Shown here: one piece after another, positions 1 through 8,611 of the stretch
Position numbering within the stretch: the first letter of the stretch is position 1
Layout: every line of letters begins with the position of its first letter
Source of the DNA: Streptomyces sp. P9-A4
Lineage (GTDB): Bacteria > Actinomycetota > Actinomycetes > Streptomycetales > Streptomycetaceae
DNA length: 64,000 nt
NCBI RefSeq assembly: GCF_036634195.1
Contig: NZ_JAZIFY010000001.1
Span: 4,474,501-4,538,500 of the forward strand
Direction of reading: 5' to 3'
The notes under the pieces: model-generated
Databases searched by the model: none
What the model saw: the letters and a program-made list of their open reading frames with translations, nothing else
What the model was told of the DNA's origin: nothing
Position numbers and translations under genes: made by a program

Positions 1-37
1 ACCCCCCCCACAGAAAAAGAACGAGGAGCAAGACCCC

Positions 38-493
38 GTGCTGAACGGATTCAAGGACTTCATACTTCGCGGGAACGTCATCTCGATGGCCATCGGTCTG
101 GCCGTCGGTTCCGCGTTCACTGCCGTCGTCACGGGCTTCAGCAAGGCCTTCATCACCCCGCTCATCGGTCTCGCCACCGGCTCCGTCGGCGACTTCAGCG
201 AGGCCAGCTTCAAGATCAAGGGCACGGTCTTCCCGTACGGCCTGGCCATAGCGGCGATCATCGCCTTCGTCATCACGGCGGCCGTCCTCTACTTCCTGAT
301 CGTCGTCCCGATGACCAAGATCCAGGACAAGTTCGCCAAGGCCGAGGCCGCCGACCCCAAGGCCGAGAAGCGCGACTGCCCCCGCTGCTTCACCGAGATC
401 CCGGCCATCGCCTCCCGCTGCGCCCACTGCACCAGCGAGGTCGAGCCCGTCGCCACCGGCCTGGAGAAGCTCGCCGTCCCCGCGGCCCGCTGA
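38..493 (+). CDS. mscL: Large-conductance mechanosensitive channel MscL with zinc-ribbon-like C-terminus
   Basis: Inner-membrane channel that opens under membrane tension to release solutes on hypo-osmotic shock. The N-terminal motif [11 protein letters not shown] and two hydrophobic segments (about residues 14-46 and 64-92) match the MscL family. The length of 151 aa is near the family norm. The C-terminus is unusual: cysteines at about 114, 117, 128 and 131 form two CxxC pairs, like a small zinc ribbon, after the second membrane helix. The GTG at 38 has GAGGAG at 23-28. The frame is open to the window edge, so the true start may lie upstream (many relatives carry a short polar N-terminus). 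Family call is firm; start is uncertain. Confidence 0.87.
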   Translation: MLNGFKDFILRGNVISMAIGLAVGSAFTAVVTGFSKAFITPLIGLATGSVGDFSEASFKIKGTVFPYGLAIAAIIAFVITAAVLYFLIVVPMTKIQDKFAKAEAADPKAEKRDCPRCFTEIPAIASRCAHCTSEVEPVATGLEKLAVPAAR

Positions 494-666
494 TCACCCG
501 AACGGCGCACACCACCCCCGGTGCGGCCCGGGGAACCCGAGCTTCCCGCCTGGCGTTGACCAGTACGGAAGGGTCCACTGGAGGTGGGCCTCCCCCCGGA
601 CGACGTCCGGGAGTGGACGACCACGCAGCAAAGGGTTCCCCTGCCGCACCACTTGGAGGGCGTACC

Positions 667-1530
667 GTGCACCGCCGGCACAACGGGCTGAGGACCGCCG
701 TACTCCTCGGAGGGCTCTCGGCCCTCATCATCGTCATCGGCAGTTTCTTCGGCCGTACGGGGCTGATCGTCGCGCTCGTCGTGGCGCTGGGCACCAACGC
801 GTACGCGTACTGGAACAGCGACAAGCTCGCGCTGCGGGCCATGCGCGCCCGCCCGGTCAGCGAATTCGAGGCACCCGGCCTCTACCGGATCGTGCGGGAG
901 CTCTCCACGCAGGCCAGACAGCCGATGCCACGGCTGTACATCTCGCCGACCCAGGCGCCCAACGCCTTCGCGACCGGCCGCAACCCGCGCAACGCCGCGG
1001 TCTGCTGCACCGAGGGCATCCTCGCGATCCTCGACGAGCGCGAGCTGCGCGGGGTCATCGGCCATGAGCTGAGCCACGTCTACAACCGGGACATCCTCAT
1101 CTCCTCGGTCGCCGGAGCCCTCGCCTCCGTGATCATGTTCCTGGTCAACTTCGCCTGGCTGATCCCGGTCGGCCGCTCCAACGACGACGACGGCCCCGGA
1201 CTGCTCGGAATGCTCCTGGTCATGATCCTGGGCCCGGTCGCCGCCTCCGTGATCCAGCTGGCCATCTCCCGCTCCCGGGAGTACGAGGCCGACGCCTCCG
1301 GCGCCCAGCTCACCGGCGACCCGCTCGCCCTGGCCAGCGCCCTGCGGAAGCTGGACGCGGGCACCAAGCAGCTGCCGCTGCCCCCCGAGCCCCGGATCGA
1401 GACCGCGAGCCACATGATGATCGCGAACCCGTTCCGGCCCGGACAGGGCATGTCCAAGATGTTCTCCACCCATCCGCCGATGGCCGAGCGCATCGCCCGG
1501 CTCGAACAGATGGCAGGTCACCGACCGTGA
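667..1530 (+). CDS. htpX: HtpX-like M48 family membrane zinc metalloprotease
   Basis: Membrane-bound zinc endopeptidase of family M48, expected to degrade misfolded membrane proteins. The 287 aa are close to E. coli HtpX (293 aa). Two N-terminal membrane segments (about residues 10-45) precede the catalytic HELSH at residues 133-137. Two more hydrophobic segments follow, then [11 protein letters not shown], which supplies the third zinc ligand (Glu). The GTG at 667 is preceded by GGAGGG (655-660); the frame is open further upstream but that part has no family resemblance. The stop overlaps the GTG of the following YccF gene by 4 bp, so the two are probably translationally coupled. Confidence 0.9.
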   Translation: MHRRHNGLRTAVLLGGLSALIIVIGSFFGRTGLIVALVVALGTNAYAYWNSDKLALRAMRARPVSEFEAPGLYRIVRELSTQARQPMPRLYISPTQAPNAFATGRNPRNAAVCCTEGILAILDERELRGVIGHELSHVYNRDILISSVAGALASVIMFLVNFAWLIPVGRSNDDDGPGLLGMLLVMILGPVAASVIQLAISRSREYEADASGAQLTGDPLALASALRKLDAGTKQLPLPPEPRIETASHMMIANPFRPGQGMSKMFSTHPPMAERIARLEQMAGHRP

Positions 1531-1925
1531 AGACGATCCTCAACGTCATATGGCTGATCCTGTGCGGCTTCTGGATGTTCCTGGGCTACATGCTCGCGGG
1601 CGTCCTGCTCTGCATCACGATCATCGGCATCCCCTTCGGACTCGCCGCCTTCCGCATCGGCGTCTACGCCCTGTGGCCCTTCGGGCAGACGGTCGTGGAC
1701 CGCCGTGACGCGGGCGCCGCCTCCTGCGTCGGCAACGTCCTGTGGCTGATCCTCGCCGGGTGGTGGCTCGCCCTCGGCCACATCACCACCGGCATCGCCC
1801 TCTGCATCACGATCATCGGCATCCCGCTCGGCATCGCGAACTTCAAGATGATCCCGGTCTCCCTGATGCCCCTAGGCAAGGAGATCGTCCCCACGAACCA
1901 GGCGTACGGCTACCAGAGCCGCTGA
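1527..1925 (+). CDS. YccF domain-containing inner membrane protein
   Basis: Small membrane protein (132 aa) built from two similar halves. Each half carries a WLIL...G motif and the phrase CITIIGIP (about residues 30-37 and 92-99), the hallmark of the YccF family (DUF307). Molecular function is not established. GTG start overlaps the htpX stop as GTGA, so it is probably co-translated with the protease. The internal duplication is plain in the protein: both halves give LALG/FLGY-type turns followed by CITIIGIP. Confidence 0.85.
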   Translation: MKTILNVIWLILCGFWMFLGYMLAGVLLCITIIGIPFGLAAFRIGVYALWPFGQTVVDRRDAGAASCVGNVLWLILAGWWLALGHITTGIALCITIIGIPLGIANFKMIPVSLMPLGKEIVPTNQAYGYQSR

Positions 1926-1933
1926 GGAGCCCG

Positions 1934-3064
1934 GTGCAGAACCCGAGGTACGCACTCCTCTCCGGCCGGTACGCGGTCGCGCTCTGCACGGACGTCGAGG
2001 GCCTCTTCGGCGAACCCGACCCGCCGCCCCGCACACGGTACGAGCTCCGCGGCTGCGAACCGCGCGGCGAGCTGGCCCGCGCCGTCACCGAGGCGATCGT
2101 GGAGGGCACGGCCCCGCTCGGCACCCTCGACGTGGAGACCCCCGACGGGCCCTGGCGCTTCGACGCCGTCCGCGTCCTGGGCGCGCGCGGCGACACGGTC
2201 ACGGTGGAGAGCGCGGGCGCCCCGCGCCGCCTCCCAGGGGCGTACGGCAGGGCGTGCGGCGCCACCCCCAGCGCCCCCCTCGCCCCGAGCGCCCCCCTCG
2301 CCCCCAGCGCGCCCCTCGTGCCGAGCCCTCACCCCGCCCCGAACCCCCGCCCCGTACCCGTCGCCCACCTCATACCCGTCTCCACACCCGTCTCCCACGA
2401 GGTCCCCGCCGGGACCGGCCGCACCGAGGTCACCTTCCTCGGCTGCTCCCCGCGCGGCGCGCTCCGCGACGCCCTGGCCGCCGGCGCCGAGGAGTTCGAG
2501 GCGGTCCGCTACCAGGGCCTCACCTGGCTCGGGAACCACCACCACGAGGCCGAGGCGGGCCGCGTCACCGGCTGGGACACCTCCGCCGGCCACCGCGGTC
2601 TGATCGACCTGACCGTGTCCTTCTCCCGTACGGGCCTCCTGCCGCACCCGACCCGGGACGTGTGGGACCTCTTCTGGCGCGACCGGCCCACCGAGCCGGG
2701 AACCTGGCGCCGCTTCCCCGGCCCCGGCCGGGCCCTGTGGCTGACCCAGGCCGCCGCACTCGGCCCGTACGGCGCCCGGGAGGTCGTCCCGGGCGCGACG
2801 TACCACCTCGACGGCACCGGCGTCCTCGACGAGGACTCCTTCCTCTGTGCCGTGGGCGAGACCGTCCGCGGCCCCGGTCACACTCTCCGCGGAGGCCTCC
2901 GGGCGGTCGCCGACGCGCTGGAGGGCGCCACCCTCGTCTGGCACCACGCCGACGTGGCCCGCGCCTGCCTCGGCGTGCGCCCGCTGACCGGACGGCGCCC
3001 GGCCACCTTCCACGAGATCACCGAGGGCCTCACGGCCGCGGGGGTACGGCTCGTCCTCGACTGA
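1934..3064 (+). CDS. Barstar-like protein with N-terminal repeat of related segments and Pro/Ala-rich linker
   Basis: Protein of 376 aa. The last ~95 residues resemble the barstar (ribonuclease inhibitor) fold family of actinobacteria: YHLDGTGVLDEDSFLCAVGE, then GPG...L.AVADAL, then LVWHHADVAR, ending GVRLVLD. The N-terminal ~115 and middle ~120 residues each hold a short segment of the type LxGCxPRGxLxxA (about 36-50 and 172-187), suggesting an internal duplication. Between them lies a Pro/Ala linker encoded partly by an 18-bp tandem repeat. GTG start chosen because GAGGAG (1924-1929) precedes it and it follows the YccF stop by 8 nt. The 3' end overlaps the convergent permease by 35 bp. Function unknown; the barstar relation is inferred by eye. 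Confidence 0.68.
   Translation: MQNPRYALLSGRYAVALCTDVEGLFGEPDPPPRTRYELRGCEPRGELARAVTEAIVEGTAPLGTLDVETPDGPWRFDAVRVLGARGDTVTVESAGAPRRLPGAYGRACGATPSAPLAPSAPLAPSAPLVPSPHPAPNPRPVPVAHLIPVSTPVSHEVPAGTGRTEVTFLGCSPRGALRDALAAGAEEFEAVRYQGLTWLGNHHHEAEAGRVTGWDTSAGHRGLIDLTVSFSRTGLLPHPTRDVWDLFWRDRPTEPGTWRRFPGPGRALWLTQAAALGPYGAREVVPGATYHLDGTGVLDEDSFLCAVGETVRGPGHTLRGGLRAVADALEGATLVWHHADVARACLGVRPLTGRRPATFHEITEGLTAAGVRLVLD
2267..2320 (+). repeat. 18-bp tandem repeat, three copies, coding
   Basis: Three consecutive 18-bp units at 2267-2284, 2285-2302 and 2303-2320, with a few substitutions. They stay in frame and encode P-S-A-P-L-A/V repeats in the linker of the barstar-like protein. Copy-number change would lengthen or shorten the linker without a frameshift. 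Confidence 0.85.
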
Positions 3065-4268
3065 CCGCCCACGCCACGACCCCCGCCGCGACGACCGCCG
3101 AGCCCGCGAGGACGGAACCGAGCGGCAGCGCGAAGGCCAGCGCCCCGCACCCGGCGAGCCCCAGCGCGGCGAGCGGCCGCCGCTCCGGCCCCAGCGTCCA
3201 GGCCGAGGCGTTCGCGATCCCGTAGTAGACCAGCACCCCGAACGACGAGAAGCCGATCGCACCCCGCACGTCCGCCGTCGCCGCCACCACGGCCACCACC
3301 GCGCCCACCGCGACCTCCATCCGGTGCGGCACCTGGAAACGCGGGTGGACGGCCGCGAGCGCCGTCGGCAGATACCCGTCCCGGGCCATGGCCAGGGCCG
3401 TACGGGACACCCCGAGGATCAGCGACAGCAGCGAGCCCAGAGCGGCGACGGCCGCGCCCACCGCGACCACCGGCACCAGCCATTCGGCGCCGGCCGCGCG
3501 GGCCGCGTCGGTCAGCGGGGTGGGGGAGTCGGCCAGGGCGCCGGGGCCGAGGACGGTGAGCACGCTCACGGCGACGAGCACGTACACGGCGAGCGCGATC
3601 CCGAGCGCGAGCGGTACGGCGCGCGGGATCGTCCGGGCCGGGTCGCGGACCTCCTCGCCGAGCGTGGCGATGCGCGCGTACCCCGCGAATGCGAAGAAGA
3701 GCAAACCAGCGGCCTGGAGGACGCCGCCGAAGGTCAGCTCCCCGCCGGGCGCGAGCGGGGAGGTCCCGCCGGCCCCGAGGGAGACCACGACCAGCACGGA
3801 GAGGACCGCGAGGACCAGCGCCACGATCACCCGCGTGAGCAGCGCCGACTTCTGAACTCCCCCGTAGTTCACGGCCGTCAGGGCCACCACCGCGGCCACC
3901 GCCACCGCGTGCGTCTGCCCCGGCCACAGGTACGCCCCGACGGTCAGCGCCATCGCCGCGCAGGAGGCGGTCTTGCCCACCACGAACGCCCAGCCGGCCA
4001 GGTACCCCCAGAAGGGTCCCAACCGTTCGCGACCGTACACATAGGTGCCGCCCGAGCTGGGGTGGCGGGCGGCGAGCCGGGCCGAGGCCATGGCGTTGCA
4101 GTACGCGATGACGGCGGCGATCCCGAGCGCGAGCAGCAGCCCGCCACCGGACCCGGCAGCCCCGGCGGCCGGCCCGAGGGCGACGAAGATCCCGGCCCCG
4201 ACCATGGCACCGAGCCCGATCACGACCGCGTCGAAGACACCGAGGGACCGCCGCAGCTCACCACTCAT
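3030..4268 (-). CDS. APC superfamily amino acid permease
   Basis: Integral membrane transporter of the amino acid-polyamine-organocation superfamily (412 aa, about 12 hydrophobic segments). The N-terminus shows the family motif VIGLGAMVGAGIFVALGPAA (residues ~16-35), followed by the GTYVYGRERLGPFWGYLAGW region (~74-93) typical of APC helix 3. A later conserved stretch reads YARIATLGEEVRDPARTIPR (~197-216). Substrate cannot be told from sequence. ATG start; a -10-like TAGGCT ends 7 nt upstream and no Shine-Dalgarno is seen, so a leaderless mRNA is likely. Convergent overlap of 35 bp with the barstar-like gene. Confidence 0.85.
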   Translation of the reverse strand: MSGELRRSLGVFDAVVIGLGAMVGAGIFVALGPAAGAAGSGGGLLLALGIAAVIAYCNAMASARLAARHPSSGGTYVYGRERLGPFWGYLAGWAFVVGKTASCAAMALTVGAYLWPGQTHAVAVAAVVALTAVNYGGVQKSALLTRVIVALVLAVLSVLVVVSLGAGGTSPLAPGGELTFGGVLQAAGLLFFAFAGYARIATLGEEVRDPARTIPRAVPLALGIALAVYVLVAVSVLTVLGPGALADSPTPLTDAARAAGAEWLVPVVAVGAAVAALGSLLSLILGVSRTALAMARDGYLPTALAAVHPRFQVPHRMEVAVGAVVAVVAATADVRGAIGFSSFGVLVYYGIANASAWTLGPERRPLAALGLAGCGALAFALPLGSVLAGSAVVAAGVVAWAVSRGRAVPPRP

Positions 4269-4275
4269 GCGCCGC

Positions 4276-4281
4276 AGCCTA
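4276..4281 (-). promoter_or_regulatory. Candidate leaderless -10 element of the permease gene
   Basis: On the minus strand TAGGCT (matches TAnnnT) ends 7 nt before the ATG. With no ribosome binding site in between, transcription would begin at or next to the start codon. Confidence 0.5.
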
Positions 4282-4923
4282 GGGGGTGTCCCGGCGTGTC
4301 CACAGCCCGGTCTCCCGGAGCGTGATGTTCAGCCGCCCGGTCAGCCCGAGCCCCGGATCGGCCGTCCCCGGGAACACCTTCGGCACCCCGTGGTGCACCC
4401 ACCGCGACACCCCGCCGAACACGAACAGGTCCCCGGAGGCCAGATCCACGTCCTGGTACGGCCGGCCCCGGCTCTCCTCGTTGCCGAAGCGGAACACGCA
4501 CCGGTCCCCGAGGCTCAGCGACACCACCGGCGCACCCGAACGCTCCTCCCGGTCCTGGTGCATCCCCATCCGCGCCCCCGGCGCGTAGAAGTTCACCAGC
4601 GCGGTGTCGGGCGTGAATCCTCCGTCGTCCCCGTACGCCTCGGCCAGCGCCTCCCGGCCCAGGGCCACGAGCCAGCCGGGCAGCGGCACCCCGACGGTGT
4701 CGAGATAGCGGTACGGCTCCCACTGCCGGCCCAGGCACAGTGAACGCACCGACATGACGCCCCCGCCGGGCAGCACGGTCTGGCGGTACGGCACCGGCCC
4801 CCGCCCCCACTCGCGGCAGACGTCCACCAGCTCCCGCTGCCGGGCGAACGGCAGCCACCCGGGGACGTGCACGGCACCGGGCGCGACCGTGGCCCGCTCG
4901 CGCGGGAACAGCCCCTCGGTCAC
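4279..4923 (-). CDS. alkB: AlkB-type Fe(II)/2-oxoglutarate-dependent DNA alkylation repair dioxygenase
   Basis: Removes N1-methyladenine and N3-methylcytosine lesions by oxidative demethylation. The 214-aa protein has the iron-binding triad H122-x-D124 (MGMHQDREE) and H178 (WVHHGV), and the 2-oxoglutarate-binding stretch RLNITLR with R197, N199 and R203. GTG start overlaps the stop of the upstream ogt gene as GTGA. The downstream coupling to a methyltransferase gene supports a shared job in alkylation repair. E. coli AlkB is 216 aa, so the length fits with this start rather than a longer in-frame extension. Confidence 0.92.
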   Translation of the reverse strand: MTEGLFPRERATVAPGAVHVPGWLPFARQRELVDVCREWGRGPVPYRQTVLPGGGVMSVRSLCLGRQWEPYRYLDTVGVPLPGWLVALGREALAEAYGDDGGFTPDTALVNFYAPGARMGMHQDREERSGAPVVSLSLGDRCVFRFGNEESRGRPYQDVDLASGDLFVFGGVSRWVHHGVPKVFPGTADPGLGLTGRLNITLRETGLWTRRDTP

Positions 4924-5417
4924 ACCAGGGCCCCCTCCAGGCCCAGGAGCCGCTCCTTGCGCTCCAGCCCGGCGGCGTACCCGCGCAGACTCCCGTCGGC
5001 CCCGATCACCCGGTGGCAGGGCCGCACCACGAGCAGCGGATTGCGCCCGATCGCGGTCCCCACCGCCCGCACCCCGGCGCCCGGGGAACCGACGCGCCGC
5101 GCGATCTCCCCGTACGAGACGGTCGTGCCGTACGGGATCTCCTCCAGGGCCTGCCAGACGCGCCGCTGGAACGGGGTCCCGGCGTCGCCGTCGAGCGGCA
5201 GCTCGAACCGGTCCCGGCGCCCGGCGAAGTACTCCCCGAGCTGCTCGACGACCAGGCCGAAGGCCTCGGGCGCCAGGACCCACCCGTCCTCGACCTCGAC
5301 GGCGCCCTTCTGCCCCGGCAGGGACAGCGAGCGCAGCACGGCACGGCCCCCTCCGGCGAGCTGCCCGACAAGCAGCATCTCGCCCAGGGGGCCGTCGGCG
5401 TACGCGTACACGGTCAT
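4920..5417 (-). CDS. ogt: Methylated-DNA--[protein]-cysteine S-methyltransferase
   Basis: Suicide repair enzyme that moves the methyl group from O6-methylguanine (and O4-methylthymine) to its own cysteine. The active-site motif PCHRV is at residues 133-137 with acceptor C134. The helix-turn-helix DNA-binding part TPFQRRVWQAL...GTTVSYGEIARRVG lies at 81-110 and the Asn hinge is GRNPLLVV. It is 165 aa from the ATG at 5417, which has AGAGGA a few bases upstream. An in-frame start 21 nt earlier exists but adds nothing conserved. First gene of a two-gene unit with alkB. It lacks the N-terminal Ada sensor domain. Confidence 0.93.
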   Translation of the reverse strand: MTVYAYADGPLGEMLLVGQLAGGGRAVLRSLSLPGQKGAVEVEDGWVLAPEAFGLVVEQLGEYFAGRRDRFELPLDGDAGTPFQRRVWQALEEIPYGTTVSYGEIARRVGSPGAGVRAVGTAIGRNPLLVVRPCHRVIGADGSLRGYAAGLERKERLLGLEGALV

Positions 5418-5522
5418 GGCTGGTTCCTCTCCCCGCACGGGTCTTCCACAGACCCAGTGTGCGGGGACCGCCGAACCTCGGGCTGGCGGTATTCGGACAT
5501 GACCTTCACGACCGCCAAGGGG

Positions 5523-6014
5523 TCAGCGGTAGTTCACGAACTGGATCGCGAAGTCGAAGTCCTTGCCCTTGAGCAACGCCTGGACGGCCTGCAGGTCGTC
5601 CCGGCTCTTCGAGCTGACCCGCAGCTCCTCGCCCTGCACCTGCGCCTTGACACCCTTGGGGCCCTCGTCGCGGATGGCCTTCGCGACCTTCTTGGCGTTC
5701 TCCTGGGAGATGCCCTCCTGGACGGAGGCGAAGAGCTTGTACTCCTTGCCGGACAGCTGCGGCTCACCCTCGACGTCCAGCGACTTCAGCGAGATGCCCC
5801 GCTTGATCAGCTTGGACTGGAAGATGTCGAGGATCGCCATGACGCGCTCCTCGCCGTTCGCCTGCATCAGGATCTTCTCGCCCGACCAGGCGATCGAGGC
5901 GTTGGTTCCCTTGAAGTCGTAGCGCTGCGAGATCTCCTTCACGGCCTGGTTGAGGGCGTTGTCGACCTCCTGCCGCTCGACCTTGGACACGATGTCGAAA
6001 CTGGAGTCGGCCAT
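5523..6014 (-). CDS. yajQ: YajQ family nucleotide-binding protein
   Basis: The 163 aa match the E. coli YajQ length (163 aa). Family hallmarks include the N-terminus [20 protein letters not shown] and the motifs QRYDFKG and [13 protein letters not shown]. Some members bind cyclic di-GMP, but the role in actinobacteria is not known. The ATG at 6014 has AAGGAG on the minus strand about 9 nt upstream. The gene stands alone, between the ogt/alkB pair and a tRNA gene on the other strand. TAGGCT on the minus strand at 6057-6062 is a possible -10 element for it. Confidence 0.92.
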   Translation of the reverse strand: MADSSFDIVSKVERQEVDNALNQAVKEISQRYDFKGTNASIAWSGEKILMQANGEERVMAILDIFQSKLIKRGISLKSLDVEGEPQLSGKEYKLFASVQEGISQENAKKVAKAIRDEGPKGVKAQVQGEELRVSSKSRDDLQAVQALLKGKDFDFAIQFVNYR

Positions 6015-6185
6015 GACTCGTGGCTCCTTGCTCGGATGCTGTGGGGTACAGCCCAAAGCCTAGGGGGTGCGCAACGGCCCGAACGGCTGATCAATCCGGT
6101 GGCGAAGCACCCCCCGGGATCAGGTATCGTTTACGTCGTTGCCACGGAACACCGCAGAAAAGCGGCTCCACGGCAGCGATCTCAT

Positions 6186-6267
6186 GGCGATGTGCCCGAG
6201 TGGCCAATGGGAGCGGACTGTAAATCCGTCGGCTTAGCCTACCCAGGTTCGAATCCTGGCGTCGCCA
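6186..6267 (+). tRNA. tRNA-Tyr (anticodon GTA)
   Basis: The 82-nt cloverleaf has a 7-bp acceptor stem (GGCGATG with CGTCGCC, one G-T pair). The anticodon GTA at 6220-6222 sits in a loop CTGTAAA, the variable arm is long as in bacterial tRNA-Tyr, and the T-loop is GGTTCGAATCC. Discriminator A; CCA is not encoded. Confidence 0.96.
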
Positions 6268-6276
6268 CGCGATACG

Positions 6277-6308
6277 GAAGGTCCCCGGTGCTTGCACCGG
6301 GGACCTTC
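6277..6308. terminator. Bidirectional hairpin between tRNA-Tyr and the SDR gene
   Basis: Perfect 15-bp inverted repeat with a 2-nt loop (arms GAAGGTCCCCGGTGC and its complement), followed by a T-rich stretch on the plus strand. It lies between tRNA-Tyr (plus) and the 3' end of the SDR gene (minus), so it can end both units. Confidence 0.75.
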
Positions 6309-6345
6309 TCGCGTTTCCGCGGGGCCGACAGGGCCGGGTGGGGGA

Positions 6346-7002
6346 TCAGTTTCCGGCCACGTCCTTCACCGCGACGGTCAGCGGTGTCGGGCCCGCGATC
6401 AGTTCCAGGGTCAGGCCGGCCGTCGCCGGGGTGTCCAGGAGTTCCGCCAGGACCGCCGCCACGTCGTCCCGGGGGACCGGCCCGCGGCCCGTGCGGGCCT
6501 CCAGGCGGACCATGCCCGTGCCCGCGTCGTTGGTCAGCGAGCCCGGGCGCAGGACCGTCCAGTCCAGCGCCGTACGCGACCTGACCTCGTCGTCGGCGGC
6601 GCCCTTCGCGCGGAGGTACGCGTCGAAGATCTCGTCGCCCGGGTGGGTGGAGTCGGCGCCCATCGAGGAGACGACGACATACCGCCGTACGCCCGCCCGT
6701 TCCGCCGCGTCCGCGAACAGCACCGCGGCCGCCCGGTCCACCGTGTCCTTGCGGTCCGCCCCGCTGCCCGGCCCCGCGCCCGCGGCGAAGACCGCCGCGT
6801 CCGCGCCCTGGAGCACCGCGGCGACCATCTCCACCGACGCCGACTCCAGGTCCAGGACGGCGGGCTCCGCGCCCGCGTCCCGCAGGTCCCCCGCCTGCTC
6901 CGGTCTGCGGATGATCCCCGTGACCTCGTGCCCGCCCGCCGAGAGCAGCCTCTCCAGGCGCAGGGCGATCTGTCCGTGTCCTCCAGCGATGACGATGCGC
7001 AT
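6346..7002 (-). CDS. NAD(P)-binding SDR-type (NmrA/YwnB-like) protein
   Basis: Rossmann-fold protein of 218 aa related to atypical short-chain dehydrogenases. The N-terminal dinucleotide motif is MRIVIAGGHGQIALRL. It is followed by YVVVSSMGAD (end of strand 5, about residues 109-118), FDAYLRAKGAADDEV (with the family's Y/K-like region) and DWTVLRPGSLT. Substrate unknown. Stop codon of the upstream amidohydrolase overlaps a GTG (7008) two codons upstream of the ATG used here, so the start may be either; both imply coupling to the amidohydrolase. Confidence 0.82.
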   Translation of the reverse strand: MRIVIAGGHGQIALRLERLLSAGGHEVTGIIRRPEQAGDLRDAGAEPAVLDLESASVEMVAAVLQGADAAVFAAGAGPGSGADRKDTVDRAAAVLFADAAERAGVRRYVVVSSMGADSTHPGDEIFDAYLRAKGAADDEVRSRTALDWTVLRPGSLTNDAGTGMVRLEARTGRGPVPRDDVAAVLAELLDTPATAGLTLELIAGPTPLTVAVKDVAGN

Positions 7003-7004
7003 AC

Positions 7005-8288
7005 TCACGACCGTACGACGGGACCGGCCGGAGGGCTTCCCGGCTCCGGCGGACGCTCCGGGCGCGCCTGCCTCGGCAGGTCCAGCGCCGCCGCCGAGTC
7101 GCAGTACTCCCGTACCGCGCTGGTCCGGGCCACCACCCGCCCCCGGTGCACCACGATCCGGCTGTACGCGAGGGACAGCACGCCCGAGAGGCGCTCGCCG
7201 CGCACCGCGAGCAGCTCCGCGGGGAACCCGGCCTCCACCCGCACCTCCGGCAGCCCCGTCGCCGCCCGCGCCTCCGCGCTCACCGCCGCGTACGCCTCCT
7301 CCGGCGGGATCCCGCCGAGCGAGGCCAGCAGATACGCCGCCTCCAGCGGATCGCCGCGCCCCACCGGGTTCGCCACGTCCCGCAGCGCCCCGCTGCCCGC
7401 CGCGACCCGCACCCCGGCCGCCCGCAGCAGCCGTACCGGCGCCGAGCCGCGCCGCTCCGTGCTCCCGCAGCCGCCCTGCGGCAGGCACACCACGGTCACC
7501 CCGGCCGCCGCCAGCCCGTCCGCCGCCCGCCGGGCCACGTCGGCGGGCAGCCGGCCGAGCCCCGCGCACGGGCCGATCGACACCCCGGGGCGCAGCCCGC
7601 CGGCCATCGCCGCGAGCCGGGCGAGCCGCGCCGGGTCGCCGCCGTCGGTGTGCAGGTCGACCGGGACGCCGTGCTCGGCCGCGACCTCCAGGACCGCTTC
7701 CACGTACCCGGACGGGTCCGGGTCGAGGTCCGGGCAGCCGCCGACCACCCCGGCGCCCATCTTCACCGCGTCCCGCAGCATCGCCAGGCCGTCGGCGCCC
7801 GCCACCCCGGTGAGCAGCCTCGGCACCGCGACCGCGGTCAGGTCCACCAGACCGCGCAGCGAGCGCCTGGCCTGGAGGACGGCTTCGAGCGGGCCGAGCC
7901 CGTGGACGTCGCCGGTCCGCACGTGCGCGCGCTGCGCGGTCGCGCCGTGGCCGAGCTGGAGCAGCGCGGCCTCGGTGGCCCGGCGCTGCACCTCCTCAGG
8001 GGCGTACGAGACGGGCCCGGGGGAGTCGGCGGAGAGCGCGGTGTCGGCGTGCGCGTGGGGTTCGGCGGCGGCGGGCAGCAGCAGATAGCCGGTGAGGTCG
8101 ACCCGTGCTCCGACGGCGGCGAGGCTGCCGGCCGTGCCGACCGCCTCGATGCGGCCGCCGACGAGCCGTACGTCGACGGTCCGCCCGTCGGTGAGCCGTG
8201 CGTGGGAGAGCAGGAGGGAGGTCGAGTCGGCCGTGGTGGCGGCCCCGTCCTCGGGCGGCGGCTGGGGCTGCTTGCTGTCGGCTGACAT
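7005..8288 (-). CDS. Amidohydrolase family protein (cytosine deaminase-like)
   Basis: TIM-barrel metal-dependent hydrolase of 427 aa. The metal-binding HxH is in AAAEPHAHADTAL (about residue 80). A second histidine sits in VPVDLHTDGGDP, and a C-terminal barrel strand reads VRVAAGSGALRD, where most relatives have a metal-binding Asp (the equivalent here may be the D of LRD). The nearest likeness is to cytosine/creatinine deaminase-like proteins, but substrate cannot be assigned. ATG at 8288 has GAGGAG 5 nt upstream; that 10-bp site (TTGAGGAGCC) is tandemly duplicated. First gene of a pair with the SDR gene. Confidence 0.78.
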   Translation of the reverse strand: MSADSKQPQPPPEDGAATTADSTSLLLSHARLTDGRTVDVRLVGGRIEAVGTAGSLAAVGARVDLTGYLLLPAAAEPHAHADTALSADSPGPVSYAPEEVQRRATEAALLQLGHGATAQRAHVRTGDVHGLGPLEAVLQARRSLRGLVDLTAVAVPRLLTGVAGADGLAMLRDAVKMGAGVVGGCPDLDPDPSGYVEAVLEVAAEHGVPVDLHTDGGDPARLARLAAMAGGLRPGVSIGPCAGLGRLPADVARRAADGLAAAGVTVVCLPQGGCGSTERRGSAPVRLLRAAGVRVAAGSGALRDVANPVGRGDPLEAAYLLASLGGIPPEEAYAAVSAEARAATGLPEVRVEAGFPAELLAVRGERLSGVLSLAYSRIVVHRGRVVARTSAVREYCDSAAALDLPRQARPERPPEPGSPPAGPVVRS

Positions 8289-8495
8289 CGGGCTCCTCAA
8301 GGCTCCTCAAGATCAAGATCACGCAGCGTGGGGGCCGAGCCTAGGGGCGCTCGGTCCGGGCTTCGAGGAGGAGCGCAATAGTCGTACCGATGAGGCCACG
8401 AGTGGCGTACGGGACGCCTGGTGGGGACCCTCGCGGGGGCTCCGCGAAACGGATTTGGGTGATGGGCCGGAGACCGTGTAATGTCTTCCTCGCTC

Positions 8496-8568
8496 GCCCC
8501 AATAGCTCAGTCGGTAGAGCGTCTCCATGGTAAGGAGAAGGTCTACGGTTCGATTCCGTATTGGGGCT
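8496..8568 (+). tRNA. tRNA-Thr (anticodon GGT)
   Basis: The 73-nt cloverleaf has acceptor GCCCCAA paired with TTGGGGC, D-arm GCTCAGTCGGTAGAGC, anticodon GGT at 8529-8531 and T-arm loop GGTTCGATTCC. CCA is not encoded. It is 43 nt before tRNA-Met, with a small CCCGTC-TTCG-GACGGG hairpin between them, and is probably co-transcribed with tRNA-Met and rpmG. Confidence 0.96.
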
Positions 8569-8611
8569 CTGGTGAGAAGGGCCCGTCTTCGGACGGGATC
8601 CGGATCATCAA

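Noticed and set aside
2267..2320. Repeat array as a CRISPR
   Set aside because: Units are 18 bp, contiguous without spacers, and in frame in a coding region.
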